A DNA stretch of 46,687 nucleotides from Thraustochytrium sp. TN22. Taxonomy: Eukaryota; Sar; Bigyra; Thraustochytrida; Thraustochytriidae. The notes under the pieces were generated by a model. That model had not been told where the DNA came from, did not search any database, and saw only the letters and a program-made list of their open reading frames with translations. Within the stretch, counting starts at the first letter, position 1. Each line of letters opens with the position of its first letter. The position numbers and the translations under genes were made by a program. Below are positions 1 through 8,252 of the stretch, one piece after another. The stretch spans positions 1 to 46,687 of the forward strand of contig JABLUY010000266.1 of assembly GCA_013306675.1 (NCBI GenBank). Reading direction: 5' to 3'.

Positions 1-2598
1 GGAGGCGAGTTCTTTGGGGTCCCAGCAGAGCGCGTTCATGGCCTTGCTGAGGAGTTGGGGCGTGTCGCTGTCCTCGGAGAACATAATGCCGGCGTCGGTG
101 CAGTCGCGGAGGAGCGCGCCGATGGCGGTGCGGCGCTGGGCCTCGTTGTCGCCCTGCGAGATGACCTCTTGCACCCAGCCAAAGTCGTTGAGCAGCGCAA
201 AGGCGTCCGACCGCCTTCCGCATGTGATGAGGTGGTAGATGGCGTGCTTCATGGAGAATGGGTCGGTGCGCTTCTCGCTGCAGAAGTCGGCGAGGCGCTC
301 ATGGCCCTCCTGGGAATCCACGAAGAGATGGCGGCTATCGTCAACGTTGATGAGCCAGTCAGCCATGCGCTTGTGGAGGAGAGCGTACTTGCCATCACCG
401 GACTTGTAGATGAGGTTCCTCGCGTCGCCTAGAATCAGCTTCATGCGGGCCTCGCTCTTGCTGAGCGCGAACTGCAGCTGCTCGAAGGTGAGGGGCTCCC
501 GCGCTGCGACCATGGGCGCGAGCAGTGCGGTGTACTTGTCGCTGCCGCCGACCTTGTCCTTCAGACGCTGAAAGTATTCCTTGAACATGCCGCCCAGGCC
601 GATGGGAATGACGTCTTCACGCCGGATATCATCGGCCGTGAGCAGGCCGTTGTGCTTGGCGTTCCATGCCGCCCGGAGCGTGTCGGGCAAGAAGCTAGCC
701 CAGAGGAAGAGGCCCCCGGAGCGCTCCGTGAGGATGTCCGCGCATGCGTCCGCGTCGCGTGCGTCGACAGTGTCGCTCATGTCGTCGAGGAGGTGCCTCA
801 CGTGGAGGCGGATGTCGGCTTTGTTTTCCTCGTCCTCGAGCCTCAGAACCGTCCGGTCGTGGCTGACGTCTCCGATCGCACTCTCGATACCTCCCTCGGG
901 CCTCGTGCTGACAATCAGGCCAAGCCACGGCGGCAGCACCCGCCGCCAAGGCTGGATGACCTTCTGGAGCAGGTCGTCGGACGCGCTGCACTCGTCCAGG
1001 GCGTCCAGGAGGACTACCTGGCGCGGCCGGTCGCCCAGCTTGCTCAGGGGCTCGCGCAGCACAGCTTCGAAAACCGTGGCCACCTTGCTGCTGAGGAGCT
1101 TGGCGCGGCTTGGCGTCCCGAGCGCATCCGCAAAGCCGTCCACGCTCACGCAGAGCTGCCAGGCGATGCTCAGCAGAGCCTCCTGAGGCGACGCTGCCGT
1201 GTCGACGTCGTGTTTGAAGAAGTGGTACGCGGCGACCACGATCGCCGGCCTGTCCTTGCCGCTGCGCCGCCACATGCGTTTGGCGAGCGTGGCGCGCGTC
1301 GCTGGGGCTGTATTTGGCTCGGTCTGACCGAGCGCGCCGCCCCTGGAGCACACCTCGCCCATAATGACGCTCTTGCCGATGCCGCCGGCGCCCTCCAGCA
1401 CAAAGACGGGGCTCGCGGCTTGCTGGTGGCTCGCGGCTTGCTGGTCCCAAGCGCTTAGTTCGTCGAGGACCCTGGTGCGCGTGCCGGGGGTGAACTTCTT
1501 TGCATTGCCCTTCGCCCTGGTCTCGGAGCTCCTCGGGTCGAGGGCCGCGTACAGGTCTCTCATCTTGGGCGTGAAGTTGAAGGCAGCAGACGCCTCCGGT
1601 TTGCGCATGCGTTCGCGGATCTTCTCGGCGAGGTTCGACAGGACAGACGCCTCGGGCATGGCACACACGTCCACGGGGTCTAGGCGCGAAAGCGACAGTT
1701 GGAACTCGCCGCGCCAGTGCGAGCGCGCACTCATCATCTTCGGCTCTGCTGCCGCGACCACGATGCGGTCGAAGCGTTGCGAATACCCGTGGCGGAACTC
1801 CTTGAGGCAGTTGTCCTCCGGTTTCCCGCTGTTGATCTTGCTCATGTAGCCTTCGGTCGCAACGACCAGGAATACCTTGGAGCCTTCGATGCCACGCGAC
1901 ATGGCGCGGTTGACGCTCCCAGCCATCTCCCGTTCATCCAGCCAAACCTTGAGCCCGTCCGCCTCGAGCGCCACCGCGATCTCTTTGGCACGATCGTGCA
2001 CGTGATTGTCCTTGCCCCACTCGTGGGAGATGAAGACGTCCCACTCGCGGTCGAGCTGCTCGCCGCGCGCCTTGCGTTCGATGTTCTTGGCGATCTCCGA
2101 CGCCTTTTCCGCGCTCGGCTCACAAAAGTCCACATACAGCTCGTTGGCCATGGTCCAGCTCAGCGCGCCTCGCCACGCCTTTTGCGCCAGCATGCTCTTG
2201 TCCACCACGACCGGCACCAGCTTGCCGGGCAGCGCGCCGTCCGCGGCCATGAGGAGCGCCTCGTCCTCGCGCTGCAGCGCTTGGCTCACGACCACCACGG
2301 CCGCCGTGGCCCCGTTCGCCTTTGCCACCCGAATTTCCTCTGCTGTGGAGGCCGTCTGCAGCGTCTGCGCAATCTGCCGCGGCAAGGCCTTCGCGAGCTG
2401 CCCGGCCTTGACCCCGTCCGCCGGCGCGTGCACCACCACGACGTCCACGCCGCCCCTTGCCCCGCTCGAGCTCACGCGCGGGGTCGCCGCTGCCGCCGCC
2501 GCCGCCGCCGCCGCTCCTGCACGTACGCTCGCGCGAGCACTCTCCCTGCGCTCGTCGCGCGCGCGCCGCGCGAGCCCGAGCAGCCGCAGCATCATCAT
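1..2598 (-). CDS. TIR-NACHT STAND NTPase, C-terminus beyond window
   Basis: The minus strand is open through the left window edge, giving about 866 codons. Residues 30-39 are an Ala run. Residues 51-165 look like a degenerate TIR/flavodoxin-type fold, with strands VDVVVVHAP, AAVVVVSQ and KLVPVVVD. Residues 186-290 are a clear TIR domain: WDVFISHEWGKD at its start, then LKVWLDEREMAGS, and NCLKEF, where Glu267 matches the catalytic glutamate of TIR NADases. A NACHT NTPase follows: Walker A GAGGIGKS at 403-410, Walker B VVLLDALDEC at 528-537, sensor STRPE at 564-568. Next is a winged-helix-like part (LLHKRMADWLIN) and the helical linker that precedes WD40 repeats in many STAND proteins (FALLNDFGWVQEV, ALLRDC). 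Known: TIR-STAND proteins sense pathogens and signal by oligomerising and often by cleaving NAD. Inferred: a WD40 sensor lies off the left edge. The start is uncertain. I chose the triple ATG at 2598; in-frame ATGs also exist at 2805 and 2931, and an in-frame stop lies near 3258. Confidence 0.88.
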   Translation of the reverse strand, partial: MMMLRLLGLARRARDERRESARASVRAGAAAAAAAAAATPRVSSSGARGGVDVVVVHAPADGVKAGQLAKALPRQIAQTLQTASTAEEIRVAKANGATAAVVVVSQALQREDEALLMAADGALPGKLVPVVVDKSMLAQKAWRGALSWTMANELYVDFCEPSAEKASEIAKNIERKARGEQLDREWDVFISHEWGKDNHVHDRAKEIAVALEADGLKVWLDEREMAGSVNRAMSRGIEGSKVFLVVATEGYMSKINSGKPEDNCLKEFRHGYSQRFDRIVVAAAEPKMMSARSHWRGEFQLSLSRLDPVDVCAMPEASVLSNLAEKIRERMRKPEASAAFNFTPKMRDLYAALDPRSSETRAKGNAKKFTPGTRTRVLDELSAWDQQAASHQQAASPVFVLEGAGGIGKSVIMGEVCSRGGALGQTEPNTAPATRATLAKRMWRRSGKDRPAIVVAAYHFFKHDVDTAASPQEALLSIAWQLCVSVDGFADALGTPSRAKLLSSKVATVFEAVLREPLSKLGDRPRQVVLLDALDECSASDDLLQKVIQPWRRVLPPWLGLIVSTRPEGGIESAIGDVSHDRTVLRLEDEENKADIRLHVRHLLDDMSDTVDARDADACADILTERSGGLFLWASFLPDTLRAAWNAKHNGLLTADDIRREDVIPIGLGGMFKEYFQRLKDKVGGSDKYTALLAPMVAAREPLTFEQLQFALSKSEARMKLILGDARNLIYKSGDGKYALLHKRMADWLINVDDSRHLFVDSQEGHERLADFCSEKRTDPFSMKHAIYHLITCGRRSDAFALLNDFGWVQEVISQGDNEAQRRTAIGALLRDCTDAGIMFSEDSDTPQLLSKAMNALCWDPKELAS

Positions 2599-3690
2599 GG
2601 TCGTCTCGCGTTGTCTCGCGCCGCGCCGCGCCGCACCCGCCGCGCCACGCCTCGAACCAGGACTGCCCTCGAGTCGTCGCCGCTGCGTTCGAGTCTGCTG
2701 ACGCTGGTCGCCGCTGCGAGCCTGCGGTGGCTCGCGAGTCCGAGTCGATCTCGGCTGCGCCGCTGCAGACTCGGGCCGCGGGCCAAGCCAATCCGCGCGA
2801 ACCATCGTGATGCCTGGATCGGCTGCAGCCTGCACGCGCGCGCTGTGGGGCGCTGTGGGTGTGGAAGGCGGCACGCGCGCCACTGGCGGCACGCGCGCGC
2901 AGAGGCTCTGGCTGTGGGCGGCTGTGGCCATGGCTGGCAGACTCCAGGCAGAGGGCCGCGCACGTGACAGCGGCCGGCGGCCAGCCCGCGGCGGCCGCGG
3001 CCCGCCAGCCTGACGTGAGGCCTCAGGCCTGACAGCGCCGCCGTCGCGCTGCAGGAGGCTGTCCGCAGTGTACTTCGGCGCGGTTTCCCGGCTGGTTGCG
3101 GACCAGCCTGAGGGTGCCGCCTCCCGCAGCGGTTGCACCCGGAATTTCGCGGAAAGGCTCAGCGGCTGGCTGGCTCGCAGCTGGCTCGTGTCGTGACGGC
3201 TCGTCGCTGCGGACTCGGACGGCGTTCGCCGGCGCTGTGCGCGCGCATGTCGCGGCTACGCTCTGGCTCGCCAGCGCGGCCAGCGCGGCGGAGAGCGGCT
3301 TGGAGAGCGGCTTGGAGAGCGGCGAGCAGCCAATGCGACGAATGCGCTCTCCGAGTCCCGGCCTCCGAGACTCCGTCAACAGCTTGGCCTCTCAGTGAGT
3401 CTGCAATGCGCTGCCAGTGGCGGAACAATCGGAAAGTTACGCAACAAGTAAGTGACAACCGGGCCGGGCCGGTCCGGGTACCCCGTGACAGGCTGCCAAT
3501 TTGCCAAACTCGTCCGGCTTCTAAATCTTGGCGGCGCCAGCGCGCGCCAGCGTCCGTGCCCGTCCGGCCAGCGGCCGGATCGTTCGGCGGCGACAGAAGG
3601 AACTCACATTCAGGCTGCTGGCAGCAGCGGCCTGCCTGAGCCTGCACCTGGGCCGCGGCGGCGGCCACCACCACGGCAGCAGCAGTAGCC
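2599..3690. other. GC-rich spacer and probable leader of the TIR-NACHT gene
   Basis: No gene is recognised. The TIR-NACHT frame stays open up to about 3255, so part of this stretch could encode an N-terminal extension. Its predicted residues are rich in Arg, Ala and Pro and look non-coding. Around 3300 the sequence repeats the phrase gagagcggctt. Confidence 0.5.
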
Positions 3691-4250
3691 TCACCGACAG
3701 TGAGCTGAGCCTGGCCGGAGCCAAGCCGCCCGAGCAGCCAGTGAGCTGGGCAGGAAAACAGCACCGCGGACAGCACTAGGACGCCGCCCGCCCCGGAATC
3801 GCGCCGTAGCGGTGATAAGCGCTGCCGCTGCCGCACAGGCCGCTGCCGGCACCAACCACTTGCTGCCACCCACCGGGTCGGCAGGGTTTGTGTCGTGCGC
3901 GTTCTTGTAGACGGCAGCACAAATGGCCGGCATCTGCAGCTCGCAGGTGATGACGTCCTCCGCCACCGCCTGGCCGTGGCCGACGTGCAGGCCCACTGCG
4001 TTGAATGCCTTTTTCACCTCAACAGCAGGCACTGCCTCGATGCTGCTGCCATCGAGCTCGCTGGCGCCAGTCCACCCGCCGTGCATGTGCCGCGCGCACT
4101 GGATAGTGAAAATGGGTCGCAGGAGGAGGAGGGCGCCACCGTCGGGCTGTCGGTGGGCACCGACATCGGTTGTGGCAGCGGCGTGGGCGCCGGCGTCATG
4201 GCCACGACGTCCTCGTAGAGGATCGGAGCGTAGCTGTGTGCTGGTGCCAT
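3691..4250 (-). CDS. Possible surface protein with Pro/Thr/Ser linker and one membrane segment; intron or frameshift
   Basis: Two adjoining minus-strand frames have protein-like composition, unlike the Arg/Ala-rich shadows around them. The first frame starts at ATG 4250 and reads a Thr/Pro/Ser linker (MTPAPTPLPQPMSVPTDSPT), a style common in stramenopile surface proteins. The second frame reads GGWTGASELDGSSIEAV, then VITCELQMPAICAAVYKNA, then a hydrophobic stretch WLVPAAACAAAAALITA that could span a membrane, and ends at 3691. A 41-nt GT...AG segment ending in CTATCCAG would join the two frames, but its donor (GTGGCG) is weak. The last 30 residues look low quality. No family is recognised. 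It could be a spliced gene, a frameshifted relic, or chance. Confidence 0.35.
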
Positions 4251-4378
4251 GCGTCTCGCCTGGAAGGGCAGCGCTGCTGTCGTTGCACAAGCACACGAGC
4301 TCGTGCGATGCACAATTGGCACAGAGATGGAGGCCACTTCAAGCGACGAACAAGAGATATAATCGCGAACCTCCTTGA

Positions 4379-5701
4379 TCAAGCCTTTGTGGCGGCGGAG
4401 GACTTGCGCTTGGAGTCGAGAAGGGAGTTGTGGAAGGCGACCAGGAGGCGCACGCCGCGCGCTTTGTGGAGCTGCGTGTCAAGGCCCGAGACCGTGTACG
4501 CGAAGGAGGCGCGGAACTCGGGGTGGAAGACGTAGATGCCGCCGCCGGCGCCAGCCCAGCCGATCCAGCCGGGCGCGCCAAAGGCGGCGAAGCGGTCGAG
4601 TCCCCAGCCGCAGGCAGACATGCGCAGGACTCGGCGCAGGTAGTCGTCCTTGAGCGGCGGGTTGCGCGTCTCGTCGAGCGAAAGCGCGGCATTTATGCCT
4701 TGTTCGGAGAGGTAGCTGCCCATGACGAGGTTGCTGAGGATGCGCGCGAGCGAGCGCGCGTTCGAGATTCCCGTCACCGAGGCGAGCGGGAGTGCGCGCA
4801 CCTCCGGGTCATTGGCCACTTTGAGGAGGTCGGGAAATTCGTCGGAGAAGAGCATGAGCGCACGCGAGCGGGCTGTGCCTCTCTCGGCGAGGCCTTTGAC
4901 GATCTCCACGTCAAAGGGCTGCAGGCGATCGAGTGGCGCGAAGAAGAACGAGAGCAAAAACCGCGGCAGGAGCAGGTACAGCAATGCGCGCACCACGATG
5001 TAGAGGCGCGACTGCACGAGCTCGCAGTTCACGACGCGGGCCTGGCGCTCGGGCGGACAGCCGATGGTAAGGTCGACGTCCGAGAAGCCCGAGATGATCT
5101 CGTCCTGCACGAAAGCCTGCATTGTGCGGCCGTCGACGCGGCGCACGATCTCGCTCGCGTACAGGCCGCGCGTGACGGCGTGGTAGACCTGGCGCGTCGG
5201 CGGGTGCTCGACGGCCCACTCTGGCTCGTTCTCCTCCAGGTATGCGCAGGTTTTGTCTGGGTCTGCGAGAATCTCAAGGCCCTCGGCGCGGCGTAGCTCC
5301 TTGCGGAAGCCGCTCACGCCGCCCTGGTGGCGCATTAGATCCGCCACCGTGGTCGTCTGGTCCGGGAAGTTTGGCCAGTACTGCGCAACGGGCGCGTCAT
5401 AGTCAAGCTGGCCGCGATCCTGCAGCATGGCGATGGCCAGCGACTCAATCACCTTGGTGCAGCTAAAGACGACGAGCAGCGCGTCTGGCGACAGCTTGTG
5501 CGCCTTGTCGCGGCCGCCCGTGAACTCCGCCACGGTGACGCCGTCCACCATACAGGCGAGTTGCGAGCCGGCCTCCCTGCCCTCGACATAGTTTTGCCGG
5601 AAGGCGTCTTGGACCGCCTCGAAGCCTTCCTGCAGCGCGTGCGTCTCGATCACCATCGCGCGCTCGGCCTTCCACCGCCCGTACGCCGCGCAGGGGCCCA
5701 T
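4379..5701 (-). CDS. Beta-lactamase-like serine hydrolase, copy 1 (no membrane anchor)
   Basis: A 440-residue member of the class C beta-lactamase/transpeptidase-like family (LACTB2/EstB type, Pfam Beta-lactamase). Starting at ATG 5701, the nucleophile motif SCTK is at residues 80-83. The tyrosine motif is YHAVTRG from residue 173, and HQGGVSGF lies between them. The C-terminal third carries GWGLDRFAAFGAPGWIGWAGAGG, the usual third active-site strand region. Known: eukaryotic members are esterases or peptidases, not antibiotic-resistance enzymes; the substrate is not predictable. It is a tandem paralogue of the gene at 6184-7569, with about four of five residues identical by eye. Unlike that copy, it begins directly at the AYGRWK segment and lacks the hydrophobic N-terminal anchor, so it should be soluble or mislocalised. 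A TTG-initiated extension to 5743 is unlikely. Confidence 0.85.
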   Translation of the reverse strand: MGPCAAYGRWKAERAMVIETHALQEGFEAVQDAFRQNYVEGREAGSQLACMVDGVTVAEFTGGRDKAHKLSPDALLVVFSCTKVIESLAIAMLQDRGQLDYDAPVAQYWPNFPDQTTTVADLMRHQGGVSGFRKELRRAEGLEILADPDKTCAYLEENEPEWAVEHPPTRQVYHAVTRGLYASEIVRRVDGRTMQAFVQDEIISGFSDVDLTIGCPPERQARVVNCELVQSRLYIVVRALLYLLLPRFLLSFFFAPLDRLQPFDVEIVKGLAERGTARSRALMLFSDEFPDLLKVANDPEVRALPLASVTGISNARSLARILSNLVMGSYLSEQGINAALSLDETRNPPLKDDYLRRVLRMSACGWGLDRFAAFGAPGWIGWAGAGGGIYVFHPEFRASFAYTVSGLDTQLHKARGVRLLVAFHNSLLDSKRKSSAATKA

Positions 5702-6183
5702 GGTGCCGCGCCGCGCCGCCCACACAGCAAGCACAGGCTTCAAGTTTTACGGGTCTGCGGTGCACCGCCGACCGCAGCGCGGGCCTTGGCCCGATACGGG
5801 CGGGACATCTTGCATGACGTCCTCAGTCTGCCCTGGCTTGGTGAATCTTTTTGCTGTGATGCCTGTGTCCGCCGCTGTCGCGAGGGAAGTACTCGATTCA
5901 ACCTTCCTCACTTGCAGGACCACTGCAAGGCACGGCGCGAAACAATGATGTGATTGCGATCCTCCTTGATGAAGCCATTATGGCGGCGGAGGACTTGCTT
6001 GCGCTTGGAGGCGGCGAGAAGGGCGCGAGAAAAGTAGACCGCCTGGAAGTACTCGATTTGACCCCTGCTTGCAGGACAGGAAGCACTTCAACCATTCGTA
6101 ACGTTACGTCCTGCTTGCAGCCACGGCGCGAGACAGGTAATTTTATGATGGTGACGTATGTATGTAATCGCGAACCTCCTTGC
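5702..6183. other. Spacer between the two hydrolase copies
   Basis: Holds the leader of copy 1, a decayed third-copy fragment (listed separately) and a local direct repeat. The phrase gaagtactcgatt occurs near 5887 and again near 6045, each followed by a variant of acttgcagga and then ggcgcgaaaca or ggcgcgagaca. This suggests the 3' flank was duplicated along with the gene. Confidence 0.5.
5948..6035 (-). pseudogene. Decayed 3' end of a third beta-lactamase-like copy
   Basis: About 85 bases match the last codons and 3' flank of the two flanking hydrolase genes. Shared blocks are cctccttga, a variant of caagcctttgtggcggcgg, aggacttg, gcgcttggag and gagaaggg. On the minus strand it gives LLAASKRK in place of LLASKRKSS, so it is the extreme C-terminus without the rest of the gene. 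The reading frame is no longer maintained and there is no catalytic region. It indicates that the array once had at least three units. Confidence 0.65.
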
Positions 6184-7569
6184 TCAAGCCTTTGTGGCGG
6201 CGGAGGACTTGCGCTTGGAGGCGAGAAGGGAATTGTGGAAGGCAACGAGGAGGCGCATGCCGCGGGCCTTGTGGAGCTGCATGTCGAAGCCCGACACGGT
6301 GTAGGCAAAGGAGGCGCGGAGCTCGGGGTTGAAGACGTAGACGCTGCCGCCGGCACCAGCCCAGCCGATCCAGCCAGGCGCGCCAAAGGCGGCGAAGCGG
6401 TCGAGGCCCCAGCCGCAGGCGGACATCTTGATGACGCGGCGCAGGTAGTCGTCCTTGAGCGGCGGGTTGGTGGTCTCGTCGAGCGAGAGCGCGTCGCGCA
6501 TGCCCTTCTTGGACAGGTAGTCACCCATGACGAGGTTGCTGAGGATGCGCGCGAGCGAGCGCGCGTTGGAGATGCCAGTGGCCGAGGAAAGCGGAAGCGC
6601 ACGTACCTCGGGCACGTTGGACAGCGTGAGCAGGCTCATGGGCTCGCCAGTGAAGAGCTTGAGCGCGCGCGCGCGCGCAGTGCCCTGCTCGCTCATGCCC
6701 TGGATCAGCTCCAGGTCGAAGGGTTGCAGGCGGTCGAGCGGCGCGAAGAAGAGGTTCGCCAGAAAGCGGGGCAGGTACGAGTACAGAAGCGCGCGCGCAA
6801 TGACGAAGTTGCGCGTCTGCACGAGCTCGCAGGTCGCGACGCGGTCCTGCCGCTCAGGCGGGCAGCCGATGGTGAAGTCGACCTCGGCCTCGTACGAGAC
6901 GATCTCCTTCTGCACAAAGTCCTGGATGGCGCGGCCGTCGACGCGGCGCACAATCTCGCTCGCGTACAGGCCGCGCGTGACGGCGTGGTACACCTGGCGC
7001 GTCGGAGGGTGCTCGACGGCCCACTCCGGTTCGTTCTCTTCGAGAAATGCGCAGAGCTTGTCCGGGTCCGAGAGGATCTCGAGGCCCTCCTCGCGGCGCA
7101 GCTCCTTGCGGAAGCCGCTCACGCCGCCCTGATGGCGCATCAGGTCTGCCACCGTGGTGGTCTTGTCCGGGAAGTTTGGCCAATACTTGGCGATGGGCGC
7201 GTCGTATTCCAGCCGCCCGCGGTCCTGCAACATGGCGATGGCCAGCGACTCGATCACTTTGGTGCAGCTGAAGACCACGAGCAGCGCGTCCGGCGACAGC
7301 TTGTGCGCCTTGTCGCGGCCGCCCGTGAGTTCCGCCACGGTGACGCCGTCCACCATGCAGGTCAGCTGCGAGCCGGACTCCCTGCCCTCCTTGTAGTTCT
7401 GCCGGAAGGCCTCGGCGACCGCCTCGAAGCCCTTGTGCAGAGTGTGCGTCTCAATCACCATCTCGCGCTCGCGCTTCCATCGCGCGTACGCCGAGTACAG
7501 CGTCGCCGCGGCCACCACCGCGCCCGCGCCGCCGGCCAGCGCCCACTTGACGTCCTCGCCGCGCCCCAT
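6184..7569 (-). CDS. Beta-lactamase-like serine hydrolase, copy 2 (membrane-anchored)
   Basis: A 461-residue paralogue of the 4379-5701 gene. I chose ATG 7569 (context CTCGCCATGG), because upstream codons back to the GTG at 7821 are Arg/Ser-rich and shadow-like. Residues 9-28 (WALAGGAGAVVAAATLYSAY) form an N-terminal membrane anchor that copy 1 lacks. Nucleophile motif SCTK is at 101-104, HQGGVSGF near 147, YHAVTRG from 194, and the C-terminal GWGLDRFAAFGAPGWIGWAGAGG block is intact. Length and motifs fit the LACTB-like family; activity is probably as an esterase or peptidase on an unknown substrate. Inferred: this is the ancestral form of the pair because it keeps a complete N-terminus. Confidence 0.88.
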   Translation of the reverse strand: MGRGEDVKWALAGGAGAVVAAATLYSAYARWKREREMVIETHTLHKGFEAVAEAFRQNYKEGRESGSQLTCMVDGVTVAELTGGRDKAHKLSPDALLVVFSCTKVIESLAIAMLQDRGRLEYDAPIAKYWPNFPDKTTTVADLMRHQGGVSGFRKELRREEGLEILSDPDKLCAFLEENEPEWAVEHPPTRQVYHAVTRGLYASEIVRRVDGRAIQDFVQKEIVSYEAEVDFTIGCPPERQDRVATCELVQTRNFVIARALLYSYLPRFLANLFFAPLDRLQPFDLELIQGMSEQGTARARALKLFTGEPMSLLTLSNVPEVRALPLSSATGISNARSLARILSNLVMGDYLSKKGMRDALSLDETTNPPLKDDYLRRVIKMSACGWGLDRFAAFGAPGWIGWAGAGGSVYVFNPELRASFAYTVSGFDMQLHKARGMRLLVAFHNSLLASKRKSSAATKA

Positions 7570-8183
7570 GGCGAGCGAGACCTCGTCCAACTCCGCGCAC
7601 TTCAAAGAGGCCGGCCTCGAGCACGAAGGGCGTTTGCGGGCGGGAGACCGCGACGCGCGGCGGCGCGAGGCTGGCCGCGACAAGATCGGCGAGCTCGCGT
7701 CGGGCTTGGCCGCGTGGAAGGTTCTGCAGTGAGGTCTGTCGCCGCCGGCACAGGATACGCTTGCCACGCGCTGCGGTCGGACTTCGGCACACCGCCGTTG
7801 ACCGACCATGGCGACAGACACGAAGGCAAGTTCAAGTTCAACTTGAAGCGGATCAGGCCTGCTTTCTAGCTAGCTAGAGATTGTTCGCCTTGGACGACGC
7901 TCTCCGCTGCCGCCGTGCGCAGGCTCTTGAGCCCGCGAGCAGGCGGCGGCTGGGCCGTCCTGCTTGCGGTTTGCGGTCATGTGATGAGCCCGCGACTTGC
8001 CGATCTTGGCAAGCCTTGCGACCAACACAGCTCGTTGCGCAACACTTACTTGCTCTGTTGATTATACGATGACACAGGATTTTTACTAGGCCGCGCCGCC
8101 TACGTTACTGCTTCTGGCGTGCGGCCTGGCCGAGTTGGGTGCGGCGGCAACGCTGGGCAAAGGTGAGCGAGCAGCCGCCTACG
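7570..8183. other. Spacer between hydrolase copy 2 and the kinesin
   Basis: No gene is seen. It contains a ctagctagctag tract at 7866-7877 and, at its right end, the outer copy of the 79-bp duplication described separately. Confidence 0.5.
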
Positions 8184-8252
8184 TTACTGCTTCTGGCGTG
8201 CGGCCTGGCCGAGTTGGGTGCGGCGGCAACGCTGGGCAAAGGTGAGCGAGCA
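8095..8252. repeat. Perfect 79-bp tandem duplication at the kinesin stop codon
   Basis: Bases 8095-8173 and 8174-8252 are identical, head to tail. The inner copy holds the last 22 codons and stop of the kinesin. The outer copy, past the stop, repeats the same peptide end (SLTFAQRC... to RQKQ stop). The unit is not a multiple of three, so a shifted kinesin frame also ends in this peptide. No mismatches means a very recent duplication or an assembly artefact. Confidence 0.95.

Noticed and set aside
1699-2967. 422-codon plus-strand frame
   Set aside because: Antisense to the TIR-NACHT gene, which has coherent domains.
5950-7869. 639-codon plus-strand frame
   Set aside because: Antisense to the second hydrolase gene, which has intact catalytic motifs.
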